Shown here: one piece after another, positions 33,336-41,699 of the stretch
Layout: each line of letters begins with the position of its first letter
How positions within the stretch are numbered: the stretch's first letter is position 1
Assembly (NCBI GenBank): GCA_013816485.1
Contig: JACDEI010000010.1
Location: 1 to 54,853 of the forward strand
Source: Planctomycetota bacterium
GTDB lineage: Bacteria; Planctomycetota; UBA11346
Direction of reading: 5' to 3'
Length of the DNA stretch: 54,853 nt
The notes under the pieces: generated by a model
Databases searched by the model: none
What the model was told of the DNA's origin: nothing
The model's input: the letters and a program-made list of their open reading frames with translations, nothing else
Made by a program: the position numbers and the translations under genes

Positions 33336-34169
33336 ATGAACAGAATCCTTGCGCTCGGGGTCGCTGGCGTGGCGACCATGGCCCTCAGCTCTTGCGGCGG
33401 TGGTGGCAGCAACCTGACCCAGGATCTCGGGGCCGTACTTGGCGAGTTCCAGATCCTCGATCTGACCACCGGCGTCATCGAATCGCGCACCGTCGTGCTT
33501 GACCTCGACACCAATGCGGATTATCGCAGCACCAAGATGGTCTTCCGCGCGGTCGCGGGCGGTTCGGGTCCGGTCGGCAGCGCGCCGACGGCCTTCGGTT
33601 ACCAGATCGACGAGGTCCAGGGCACCACGTCCGTGCAGCGGTACTACCTGGGGGTCTTCGAGGTCACCCGTGATCAATGGACGGCGCTGGCGGGGACCAC
33701 GCCGTGGACCGGCTTTTCCGCGAGTATGGTCGGTACCGCTGCCGTCGACAAACCCGCGAGCGGCATGTCGCACGATGAGGTGGTGACCATGCTCACCACC
33801 TGGAATGCCGCGCAGGTCAACGACCTCGCGTTGCCCACTGAAGCCCAATGGGAGTACGCCTGCCGGGCCACCACCACCGGCTCCTTCGCCTGGGGCGAAG
33901 ACCGCAGTGATGGCGTCGTCGATGATTATGCCGTGGTGTCGGAGACTGCCGGTGGCATCTCCGGTCCGCGCGTGGTGGGTGGACGTGTGCCGAACGCCTT
34001 CGGCTTCTTCGACATGCACGGCAACGTCTGGGAGTTCACCACCACCGACAGCATCCGCGGCGGATCGTGGCGTGATTCCCTGCCGGCGGCGCGTTCCGCC
34101 AACCGCAAGGCGCTCGATCAAATCACCGGCCACCCGCTGGTCGGGTTGCGACTGATCCTGTCGTTGTGA
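33336..34169 (+). CDS. SUMF1/FGE-like lipoprotein
   Basis: A 277-residue predicted lipoprotein with lipobox ALSSC (Cys20) followed by a Gly-rich spacer. The C-terminal two thirds is a formylglycine-generating-enzyme-like (SUMF1) domain: GYQIDEVQ, YYLGVFEVTRDQW, LPTEAQWEYACRA, FGFFDMHGNVWEF and SIRGGSWRDSLPAARSANR. The active-site cysteines of true FGE are absent, so it is more likely a binding protein of this fold than a sulfatase activator. The ATG at 33336 has GGGGA seven bases upstream and begins two bases after the giant gene's stop. It shares its domain with the kinase of the same cluster, which suggests a common ligand or partner. Confidence 0.88.
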   Translation: MNRILALGVAGVATMALSSCGGGGSNLTQDLGAVLGEFQILDLTTGVIESRTVVLDLDTNADYRSTKMVFRAVAGGSGPVGSAPTAFGYQIDEVQGTTSVQRYYLGVFEVTRDQWTALAGTTPWTGFSASMVGTAAVDKPASGMSHDEVVTMLTTWNAAQVNDLALPTEAQWEYACRATTTGSFAWGEDRSDGVVDDYAVVSETAGGISGPRVVGGRVPNAFGFFDMHGNVWEFTTTDSIRGGSWRDSLPAARSANRKALDQITGHPLVGLRLILSL

Positions 34170-34229
34170 ACCGTTCCCCGGTTTGGATCCGGTGGCGACG
34201 ATCGCCCGAGTGGCACCAGGAGCAGCGAC

Positions 34230-34799
34230 ATGGTTGATCTGACGCGTATCGTGATGCTTATGATCACCAGCGTGGTCGTGTTGGCTGCGACCGAGGTCAA
34301 CCTCAATGCCATGCCCGGTGTCAAACTGCTGGAACGCAGTGATTGGGATCCGCATGAGATCCAGGGTTCCTTGGCGATACAGGCGGATATCCGTCCCGAC
34401 GGTTGGCCGGTGGCCATCGCGGTCAATGCCGTGTCGTCGAGCGATTACGATCGACGCACCGAGCAGAACGTCGGCACCGTCGAGTCGTACGCAGGCGTGA
34501 CCGAGATCCAGATCGGCCAGGCTGGGCTGTTGGCTCTGCCTGGATCGACCACGCTCTACCTGGGCGGAGGTGGCAGCTTCGCCAGTGCCGTGCGCGAGAC
34601 CTGGACCGATGCGACCGAGCGCACCGACTGGGGTTATGGTGTCGGCACCTGGGCCCATGTCGGAGCGTTCTGGACCATCGGCCGTTTCAATATCGGTGCC
34701 GGAGCCGGTTGGTCATGGGTGCCGCTCGAATTGGATGACTGGGACATCGACGCTGGCGGATGGCGTTTCGGCCTGCTTCTGGGCGCGAATCTGCGGTGA
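34230..34799 (+). CDS. Small barrel-like exported protein
   Basis: A 189-residue protein with a signal peptide (IVMLMITSVVVLAATE) and a mature part of short alternating strands with Gly-rich turns (TTLYLGGGGSFASAV, GVGTWAHVGAFWTIG, FNIGAGAGWSWVPL) ending in FGLLLGANLR. This fits a small outer-membrane barrel, although no named family is recognised. AGGAG lies eight bases before the ATG. It is the last gene of the plus-strand kinase/surface cluster, 60 bases after the SUMF1-like lipoprotein, mirroring the barrel gene at the front. Confidence 0.65.
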   Translation: MVDLTRIVMLMITSVVVLAATEVNLNAMPGVKLLERSDWDPHEIQGSLAIQADIRPDGWPVAIAVNAVSSSDYDRRTEQNVGTVESYAGVTEIQIGQAGLLALPGSTTLYLGGGGSFASAVRETWTDATERTDWGYGVGTWAHVGAFWTIGRFNIGAGAGWSWVPLELDDWDIDAGGWRFGLLLGANLR

Positions 34800-34846
34800 T
34801 GCCGCTCGGCATCCAATCGTGGGACCCTGGCCGACAACAGTCGCTC

Positions 34847-35014
34847 ATACCAATCCGTCATCAAAAGACCACGAATGCAGGAAAGAGATTTTACCGCCGA
34901 GGGCGCCGAGGGCGCCGAGGGCGCTGAGAAATCCCGAGTGGTCTGTCTCGGCGCCCTCGGCGCCCTCGGCGGTTAATTCTCCCCGTGAGATGGTCATAGA
35001 TCGCGGATTGGTAT
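34847..35014. repeat. MITE-like palindromic element with 10-bp terminal inverted repeats
   Basis: The ends ATACCAATCC (34847-34856) and GGATTGGTAT (35005-35014) are perfect inverted repeats. Inside is a long hairpin built of GAGGGCGCC/GGCGCCCTC units (34891-34928 and 34947-34976) ending in TTACCGCCG / CGGCGGTTAA. No target-site duplication is visible. The right end overlaps the stop codon of the following DUF3419 gene. Confidence 0.65.
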
Positions 35015-36270
35015 CAGATGATCTCTTCGACCACAAAATCGTCGTAGAAGAACACCCGGTCTTTGCGTTTGAGGCTGTCCGCCAGATCGGTCAGCGGAAG
35101 CAGCATGTCGGCCATGATCGGCGGACGACGACGGCGGATGGTGGTGTTCCAGTAGGCCAGCCGTCCGCCGCGGCGGCCGCAGCGCGCGAGACGGTAGAGC
35201 AGCGTGTGGAAGGCCGGTTCGGCAAGGTATTCGAAGGTGTCGCTGAGATTGAAACGGTCGATCGAGCGATCGCCCAATTCGCCGAGCGCGTCTTCGAGCG
35301 CACACAGACGCCAGTCGAGACGGTCGAGATTTGCGCGGATGGTCGGCACGTTCTCCGGGCGCAAGGCGAACGGCAAGGCGTTGCCGTGCGTGCCGGTCAA
35401 CATCCAGTGCAGGTAGGGATTCTGCGCGGGATCCTGCTCGGTGATGAGCCGCTCGGTGCGTGTCAGAAGCCGGCGTGCGTGCACGAAATCCATCGAGGGC
35501 AGGAAAGGCACGGCGCGACCGGTACGCGCCTGCACCACGCGCGGCAGGAACAACATCGCCAGCAGGCGCCGCATCGGGGTGTTCCAGCGCGTTTCGAAGA
35601 AGGCCTGCCGTTCACTGCGGGTGCCGCCAGCCAGCAGGCGATCGACCATCAGCCGGTCATGGGCCAGCGGCACGATGGCTGAGCGGAAGCGCAGCATCAT
35701 CCGTTCAAACTTGCCGGCGCTGCCCACTCCCTGGGCGATGTCTTCCGGGCGTTCATCCCAATACGCCCGCGCATGGCGTGAGAGCAGGCGTCGGCAGGTG
35801 TGGTAGAGTTTCATCCGCTGTTGGCCGCGGCGTGAGCCGAGGAACACCAGCAGGTCGTCGTAATTCAGCAGGCGATAGGCGGCGACGCGCAGCTCCAGGC
35901 AGGCGAGCTGCGCCGGATTCAGATCGACGGCAAAGACCTTGGCGGGATGACGTGCGAGTAGCGCCAGGGCATTGTCGCCCGCGCTGGCGATGCTCAGACA
36001 CACGTCGCCGGGTTGCACGGCGAGCGCATCGAGCAGCACATCGGCATCTTCCCAGCACTGCGCATAACGCACCGCAGTGAAATCGGAACCATAGGCGATC
36101 TCACCACCGGTGGGGATCAGGGTCGGCAGTACGGGTACGGTCGGTCGCCCCGGAATGCCGACCTGAGTCTGTCCGACCCGTCGACGCCGACTCGACTCCC
36201 CGTCGCCACGTCCCCGGCGCAGGGAGCGGGATCCGCTCGCATCGCTGGAAGTAGTTTCGGTCGGGTCCAT
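35014..36270 (-). CDS. btaA: DUF3419/BtaA-like 3-amino-3-carboxypropyl transferase (betaine lipid synthesis)
   Basis: A 418-residue protein of the DUF3419 family, whose characterised member BtaA moves the 3-amino-3-carboxypropyl group of S-adenosylmethionine onto diacylglycerol, the first step to betaine lipids. Family blocks include RYAQCWEDADVLLDAL, the SAM-site loop LSIASAGDNALALL, VFAVDLNPAQLACLELR, ARTGRAVPFLP and FNLSDTFEYL. The first fifty residues are Arg/Ser-rich and not conserved, so the true start could be later. No btaB-like N-methyltransferase is in the window. Other DUF3419 proteins with unknown acceptors exist, so the exact product is uncertain. Confidence 0.78.
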   Translation of the reverse strand: MDPTETTSSDASGSRSLRRGRGDGESSRRRRVGQTQVGIPGRPTVPVLPTLIPTGGEIAYGSDFTAVRYAQCWEDADVLLDALAVQPGDVCLSIASAGDNALALLARHPAKVFAVDLNPAQLACLELRVAAYRLLNYDDLLVFLGSRRGQQRMKLYHTCRRLLSRHARAYWDERPEDIAQGVGSAGKFERMMLRFRSAIVPLAHDRLMVDRLLAGGTRSERQAFFETRWNTPMRRLLAMLFLPRVVQARTGRAVPFLPSMDFVHARRLLTRTERLITEQDPAQNPYLHWMLTGTHGNALPFALRPENVPTIRANLDRLDWRLCALEDALGELGDRSIDRFNLSDTFEYLAEPAFHTLLYRLARCGRRGGRLAYWNTTIRRRRPPIMADMLLPLTDLADSLKRKDRVFFYDDFVVEEII

Positions 36271-36359
36271 CGGTGGTTGGTTCTGTGATCGGGCGATGGT
36301 TGTAAGGGTCGCGCATCCTGGCGCGCCCCTGGGACGGAGGCAAGCGAGGGTCAGGACTT

Positions 36360-36485
36360 TTGCCTAACCAACGAAGCTCCTCGCAGGACCGTATCTACAA
36401 GGCCATCCGGTTTGCGTCCGGCTGGTCGCCGGGCGGCACTGCCATGCGGCGGGATGACGTCGAACTTGCCGCCAAGGAGGGTTGA
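36360..36485 (+). CDS. Possible 41-residue protein
   Basis: A TTG-started frame preceded by AGGA encodes 41 residues, among them DRIYKAIRFASGWSPGG and RRDDVELAAKEG. Its third codon positions are mostly G or C, like the real genes around it, and it fills the gap between two divergent genes. It has no recognised relatives and no membrane or metal motif. Chance open frames are common in GC-rich DNA, so this is tentative. The remainder of 36271-36563 shows nothing recognisable. Confidence 0.35.
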   Translation: MPNQRSSSQDRIYKAIRFASGWSPGGTAMRRDDVELAAKEG

Positions 36486-36563
36486 CGGCCAGGGCGGGAG
36501 CACGACAGACCACCCCCTGGTTACGTTGCCCCGTTTGCTGCCCAGGTGTCCGTGGAGTCTCTC

Positions 36564-37487
36564 ATGTCGATCCGCCTTCGTCCGCTCGTTCCCTTAGTAC
36601 TGGCCTGCGCGACGGCGTTCCCGCTTGATCAGGTGGTGCCGGTGGTGCCGCCAGCTCCGGCGCCGGGCGCCGCTGCGGTGGTGCGGATGCCGGCGATCAG
36701 TGACTGGACCAGCAGCGGACGGCTTGGTGCCTACGTCGCCAACGTCGCGACCACCAATGCCGACACCTCGCGCGACACCACCATCGCGACCACCGCCGAG
36801 TCGACTTCGTACCTCTTCACCTATGAGGGCCAGGCCAACTGGAAGTCGGACAAGGACTCGATCGACAACCTGCTCAAGGCGCGTTACGGGCGCATCCGCA
36901 CTAACAACCAAGCGTGGCAGGAGAACAACGACGAGATCCGTTACGACGGAGTCTACCGGCGCGAGCTGGTGCGGCCGCATTTCGTCTACCTCGGCTGGGG
37001 CGGGGAATCGGTCTTCACCGGCCCGGATCCGCGCAACTACGCCTTCGATCCCACCACCGGCAAGGCCAGCACGGGTTATGGCCAGCGCTACGAGGACTTC
37101 CTCCCGGACAAGAACCACTGCGAAGGACGTATCGGTGTCCGTGCACAGAAGAGCTGGGGGCCGAGTGTCCCGCCTGAGGATGACGATGTCGAAACCGGTA
37201 TCGAAGCCTTCCTGCGTTATGAACACCTGCTCAAACGTGGTGACGGCGACTACGATGTGCGCTTCTTCGCCCAGTACGAGGGCTTCGCCGAGTTCGAGGA
37301 TTTCTCCCACATTACTAATCTGGTGACCGCGGGATTGACCATGCAACTGACGCGTTACCTGGCGGTCGAGCTCGGTCTACGGGCCTACTATGAAACCACA
37401 CCCGAACGCGACGAGGGGACCGGCATCGGCTATGACGAATGGAGCATCCGTCAGGATTCGCTCTTCGGTCTGACGTATTTCTACTGA
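36564..37487 (+). CDS. Outer-membrane protein, DUF3078/DUF481-like
   Basis: A 307-residue exported protein. A signal sequence (LRPLVPLVLACATAFPLDQ) and a Pro/Ala linker precede a strand-rich body: YLFTYEGQANWKSDKDSIDN, RRELVRPHFVYLGWGGES, VETGIEAFLRYEHLL, VRFFAQYEGFAEF, LAVELGLRAYYET, and a terminal aromatic strand LFGLTYFY, typical for insertion into the outer membrane. The pattern resembles DUF3078/DUF481 barrels. GGAG six bases upstream supports the ATG at 36564. It converges on the ferrochelatase gene with only four bases between the stop codons. Confidence 0.7.
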   Translation: MSIRLRPLVPLVLACATAFPLDQVVPVVPPAPAPGAAAVVRMPAISDWTSSGRLGAYVANVATTNADTSRDTTIATTAESTSYLFTYEGQANWKSDKDSIDNLLKARYGRIRTNNQAWQENNDEIRYDGVYRRELVRPHFVYLGWGGESVFTGPDPRNYAFDPTTGKASTGYGQRYEDFLPDKNHCEGRIGVRAQKSWGPSVPPEDDDVETGIEAFLRYEHLLKRGDGDYDVRFFAQYEGFAEFEDFSHITNLVTAGLTMQLTRYLAVELGLRAYYETTPERDEGTGIGYDEWSIRQDSLFGLTYFY

Positions 37488-37491
37488 GCGG

Positions 37492-38460
37492 TCATGTCAC
37501 TGCGGCGAACGCCTGCTCAACCCGATCCGCGAGCATGGTGATATACGCCGGATGGTCGTGGACGCAGGCCGCACGAGTGAAGGTGATGCCGAGTTTGTCA
37601 GCGAGCTGCTTGGCTTCGACATCGAGGTCGTAGAGCACCTCGGTGTGGTCGACCAGGAAGCCAGCGGCTTGGACGACTACGTCGCGTTTGCCGCGTTTAT
37701 GTGCGTCTTCAATCGCGTGCTCGATGGTCGGGGCCGACCACGGAATGCGGCTGTCGCCAGGTTGGCTTTGGAAGGCAATGGCGTGCTGCTCGTGACCCAA
37801 CGCCTTGGCTGCCAGCGTGGCGGTCTCGGCAAATTGTTTGCGGTACGGTGAGGTGCTTTCCACCGGCTGTGGAATGGCGTGCGCGGTGAAGATCAGTTCC
37901 GCATCGGCGAAACGCTCCGCGCTCCACCCGGCAGTGGCCTGACGCACGCAGTCGGCAACGGCGGTGACGTAGCCGCTTTCAGCCCACCACGGTTGCACCA
38001 CGCCGACCAGGGCGGGCGCGTTGCTGCCGAGCTTTTCCGCCGCTTCGGCCGCGTGTTTTAGGTACCAGTCCCAACTGACCGACGACTGGTGCGGAGCCAT
38101 GATCAGAATCACGGCGCGGGTGCAGCCAGAAGTTTGGAGCGCGCTCAAGGCATCGACGGACCACGGCGCCCAGTGGCGATAACCGCAGGCCACGGCCAAG
38201 GCGCGACCACGACGAGCCAGCTCAGCCTTCAGCGCCCCCGCCTGCTGCTCGGTCAGGGCGTTGTAGGGACTGAAACCGCCGAGGTGATGGTAATGACCGG
38301 CGACTTCAGCGATGCGCGCGGCGCGCGCCGGGTTGTCTCCCAGGATGCCGGCGACGAAACATTCCGCTTCGCAGCCCGCGGTCTTGGAGCACACCGCGCG
38401 TCGGCCGCAGCAACCAGGAGTGGGGCCACCGAATCCGAGCACCAGGAGTCCGTCAGTCAT
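37492..38460 (-). CDS. hemH: Ferrochelatase-family protein with Cys-rich N-terminus
   Basis: A 322-residue ferrochelatase, the enzyme that inserts ferrous iron into protoporphyrin IX or coproporphyrin III. Landmarks are HHLGGFSPYN, IMAPHQSSVSWDWY, the metal-site His in FTAHAIP, AFQSQPGDSRIPWSAPTIE and the conserved Glu in GFLVDHTEVLYDLDVEA. Length is normal for the coproporphyrin type. The odd part is residues 13-34, where five cysteines (17, 18, 24, 30, 34) replace the usual sequence after the GGP motif; they could hold a metal or an Fe-S cluster. No other heme gene is nearby, and no ribosome-binding site is clear. Confidence 0.88.
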   Translation of the reverse strand: MTDGLLVLGFGGPTPGCCGRRAVCSKTAGCEAECFVAGILGDNPARAARIAEVAGHYHHLGGFSPYNALTEQQAGALKAELARRGRALAVACGYRHWAPWSVDALSALQTSGCTRAVILIMAPHQSSVSWDWYLKHAAEAAEKLGSNAPALVGVVQPWWAESGYVTAVADCVRQATAGWSAERFADAELIFTAHAIPQPVESTSPYRKQFAETATLAAKALGHEQHAIAFQSQPGDSRIPWSAPTIEHAIEDAHKRGKRDVVVQAAGFLVDHTEVLYDLDVEAKQLADKLGITFTRAACVHDHPAYITMLADRVEQAFAAVT

Positions 38461-38627
38461 GGCGGCACGCTCTGGCCACCGTCGCGGCCTTCAATCACAA
38501 ACCCGTGTCGCATCAGCAAGAAACCCAGATTTCGGAACTGAGTTTCCACATCAGCGTGCCGCGGCACCAGGATTGTCCTGTAACCGGGCAGTCCAGGAGC
38601 GGTAGCGATCGGCACACGGAGGTCGCC

Positions 38628-39536
38628 ATGTCCAAACTCTCACGTCCACTCGTTGCCACATTCGTTTGGTTGGTGTTGTTGCTGACCGGCTGTCAGCAAG
38701 CGGAGGACGGCGCCTCTGCTCCCCCGGCCACTGCTCCCCCGGCCACGGCCACCACGGCGGCGCAGGAAGCCAACAGCGCGGTCGAAGCGTTGTCACTCTC
38801 CAGCACTATCGCCACCGATGCGATCCTCAGCGCCGGCAGCGGCCAGAGCGTCGCCACCAGCGACAAGGAAACCGCCAGCAGCACGACCAGCGCAGCGGTG
38901 TCAGCCGATGCCGAGGGATTCACCTTCGCTACCACCGGCATGGTAACGGTCGATCTCGATGCCATGGGACCGAGTGGTGATCGCTACCCACATGCCACCG
39001 GCACGTTTTCCGTCGCCTACGACAGCAGCGGCAATGGTGGCCCAGTGATCGGTTCGCCGGTGGGTTCCGCCGGTATCGTCGCCTACAACGTCACGGTCAC
39101 GGCGCTGAGCAACTGCACCTTCACCGATCCCCGTTGCAACGCGACCGCCACCATCGCCAGCGGTTCGAGTTACACCTACGAGGTCGAGATCACCTGGAAC
39201 TGGAGCGACGCGGACCATTGGACGGCGCAGAGCGATGTTGTACTGGCGAGCAGTGCCCTGTCCGTCAGCGGCTCACGCCCAGGTGCGACGTGGAGCGCGG
39301 CGCTCAGCGGCTCACGTCACGCGTTCAGCGCGCTGGGCTACAACGCCGGCACGCTCTCGCTCACCCGCACCGTCACCGCCGACTGGACGGTCGACACCAT
39401 GCGCAATGGTATCCCGCATATCGTGGTCTGGCATCGTCCGGCGCTCGACCGCATCTTCGTCACCGTCGACGGCACGACCTACGGACCGTACACGCTCGCA
39501 CAGGTGTGGTGGTACTGGAACGTGAGCTGTCACTGA
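38628..39536 (+). CDS. Putative lipoprotein of unknown function
   Basis: A 302-residue predicted lipoprotein: lipobox LLTGC puts the lipidated Cys at residue 22. An Ala/Thr/Pro-rich linker (about 23-100) leads to a strand-rich C-terminal region with Trp-containing strands (YEVEITWNWSDADHW, HIVVWHRPALDRIF, YTLAQVWWYWNVSCH). No family is recognised. GGAGG directly before the ATG at 38628 fixes the start; the frame is open further upstream without other support. It stands alone on the plus strand between ferrochelatase and the ECF sigma gene. Confidence 0.65.
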   Translation: MSKLSRPLVATFVWLVLLLTGCQQAEDGASAPPATAPPATATTAAQEANSAVEALSLSSTIATDAILSAGSGQSVATSDKETASSTTSAAVSADAEGFTFATTGMVTVDLDAMGPSGDRYPHATGTFSVAYDSSGNGGPVIGSPVGSAGIVAYNVTVTALSNCTFTDPRCNATATIASGSSYTYEVEITWNWSDADHWTAQSDVVLASSALSVSGSRPGATWSAALSGSRHAFSALGYNAGTLSLTRTVTADWTVDTMRNGIPHIVVWHRPALDRIFVTVDGTTYGPYTLAQVWWYWNVSCH

Positions 39537-39661
39537 GGGCGGGGCCCGCATCCAGTACGGCACCAGGTTTTCATCAGAGTGAACAGCCGGCTGATCGTCC
39601 GGGCGCGCGTCGTCGCTGCCCGGGTGTGCGTCGGCTGCAGCGAACCGTCAGCGGGAGAGGA

Positions 39662-41575
39662 TCAGAATCCCGGGTTGGCCTCGGGTGCCGGGGCCGGTTC
39701 GCTCGTCGCCGGGGCTTCACCGCGCGGGCCACGCGGCGGGCCACCACGTTGGCCGCGATCGCCGCGTTGGCCGCCGCCGGCACCGAACATGCGCATGTCG
39801 ACATCACCCATACGCGGACGCAACCACGCCGTCACCGGCGAATCCGCGGCTACCTGCCAGCGACCGCCGGTCTCGACCAGTTTCAGTGGCAGCACATGGG
39901 TGCCGCCGAAGGCATTGAAGGTGACCGTCACCAAGCGCGCATTCACCCCCGGCGTGGTGTTTTCCGGCGGCAGGTCGCGCGAAGCAATCTGGACCGAATC
40001 GAGCGCCTGATCCAGTTCCAGGCCATAGACCGACAGCACGCGTTTGAGCTCCGGCATCGCCAGGGCCACGCGATCAAGGAACTGCGGTAGGTCGAGCTTG
40101 CCGAGCTCCTCCAGGTTGGTCGCACCGAGTTTACTCAGCGCCGCCGCCAGACCTTCCGCGGCCTTGCGTGATTTCGTCGGCTCGTTCAAGCCGGAGGTGG
40201 GCATCCAATCGGCGAGTGCATCGAACCAGCGTTCAAGCGCCTTGACCTGTTCGGTTTCGAAACCGGTCGCGAGCAGACCGCTGGCCACCGCTGCGATGCC
40301 GCTCTGCACGATCATGCGCGCGAGGCCGCCACGTCGGCGATCACCGTCCGCCACGGGATCGCCATTCAGTTCCTTGATCTGCTGCGAGATCATCTGCGGC
40401 TCGGCCATCGCCAGGAACGGCGAGACGAAGTTCGACACTTGGTCGGCACCATCGGTGGCGGTGCTGGCGCGCAGCACGCGATTGACCATGCCGGAAACCC
40501 ACGGGTTGCCGTCGCCCAAGCCGATCTGCCGCCATGCACGATTGGCGGCCTGCTGCTCCGCTTCGGGCAGACGCCGCAGGAAGGCGTTGGCGTCATTGGT
40601 GCGCAGCGCACGGATGGCGGAGCGCACCGCCTCCTCCGCACCGGACTGGTCGAGGTTCTGCGGATCGCTCGGCTTCGGCGGTGCCGGCGGATCAAGCGTG
40701 ACGACCACTGGTGCCGGCGTGGCCTCGACGGCGTAAGTGTAGTTCGCCACCGTCAGCGTGCCGAGCGAGAGGGTGCTCGCGGCGAGGGTCGCGGCGGCGG
40801 TCAGCTTCACCAAGGCCATGCCCGAAAGGCTGGTCTTGGTCAAGGCGATGACGTGCGGCGCTGCGGCGCCGGCAGCGGCAGCGGTGCTGAACGAACCGGC
40901 GGCGACCGCGCTCGCGGCCTTGGCGGTCGCGAGGGTGAAGGCCGCAGGCACGGTGGCGGCGTGGCCTTCAGCGGTGAGCACGCCCACCAACATCAACGCA
41001 CCGACGGTCACACCCTTGCGGCTGAGCTGGTGACGCAGCAGCTCACGTCCACGCGACAGCAGCGAAGCGAGGGTGCCTTCCTTGAGATCGAGCAGACGCG
41101 CGACTTCTTCCTGCGAGTGACCTTCGAGGTAGTGTAGCACCAGCGGCACGCGGTAGCGTTCGGCCAAGCCGTCGAGCGCGTGGTCGAGGGACTCGCGCAG
41201 TTCACCGCGCAAACGATCATCCAATCCGTCGGGTGGCGAGGTCATGGCCTGTGCCTCCTGGTTTCCTTCATAGCGGCTGCGATTTTTCGCCGCCTCACGT
41301 TGCCGCAGCGCGACATTGCGCGCCACGCGGTGCAACCAGCCGCCGATGGTGGGATGCCCACGCAGCGAACGGGCCTTGCTGGCCAGGGTGATGAACACCG
41401 CTTGCGCGGCGTCCTCAGCATCGGTGCCGTTGCCGGCGATGCGCCGGCAGGCACCCAGGACCATCGGTCCGTGGCGTTCCACCAGTGCACCGAAACAACG
41501 TTGACGCTCCCCATCCTCTGCGGCTTCGCAGAAGGCGGCTATCAGCGTATCATCGGAATCCCGGTGGGTATCCAT
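39662..41575 (-). CDS. ECF sigma-70 factor with long membrane-spanning C-terminal extension
   Basis: A 637-residue protein. Residues 1-185 are an ECF sigma factor: region 2 (LVERHGPMVLGACRRIAGNGTDAEDAAQAVFITLA, here in part: DAEDAAQAVFITLA) with WLHRVARNVALRQR, and region 4 (LAERYRVPLVLHYLEGHS, then EEVARLLDLKEGTLASLLSRGRELL). Two hydrophobic segments follow at about 187-230 and 255-280, then a ~330-residue extracytoplasmic domain of unknown fold, ending in a Gly/Arg/Pro-rich tail (RGDRGQRGGPPRGPRG). Such extended sigma factors are characteristic of planctomycetes. The extension probably senses or restrains the sigma domain, replacing a separate anti-sigma factor; none is adjacent. Confidence 0.88.
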   Translation of the reverse strand: MDTHRDSDDTLIAAFCEAAEDGERQRCFGALVERHGPMVLGACRRIAGNGTDAEDAAQAVFITLASKARSLRGHPTIGGWLHRVARNVALRQREAAKNRSRYEGNQEAQAMTSPPDGLDDRLRGELRESLDHALDGLAERYRVPLVLHYLEGHSQEEVARLLDLKEGTLASLLSRGRELLRHQLSRKGVTVGALMLVGVLTAEGHAATVPAAFTLATAKAASAVAAGSFSTAAAAGAAAPHVIALTKTSLSGMALVKLTAAATLAASTLSLGTLTVANYTYAVEATPAPVVVTLDPPAPPKPSDPQNLDQSGAEEAVRSAIRALRTNDANAFLRRLPEAEQQAANRAWRQIGLGDGNPWVSGMVNRVLRASTATDGADQVSNFVSPFLAMAEPQMISQQIKELNGDPVADGDRRRGGLARMIVQSGIAAVASGLLATGFETEQVKALERWFDALADWMPTSGLNEPTKSRKAAEGLAAALSKLGATNLEELGKLDLPQFLDRVALAMPELKRVLSVYGLELDQALDSVQIASRDLPPENTTPGVNARLVTVTFNAFGGTHVLPLKLVETGGRWQVAADSPVTAWLRPRMGDVDMRMFGAGGGQRGDRGQRGGPPRGPRGEAPATSEPAPAPEANPGF

Positions 41576-41699
41576 GGTTGCGTGATCCTATCCGGGAGGT
41601 GGGAACAAACCTTGCGACCACCTTGCACAACCACCGGGCAAGGAACATCTGAAACACGTCAGGCGGGCGTCAGCCGACTGCTGCCACGGTACAACCCCG

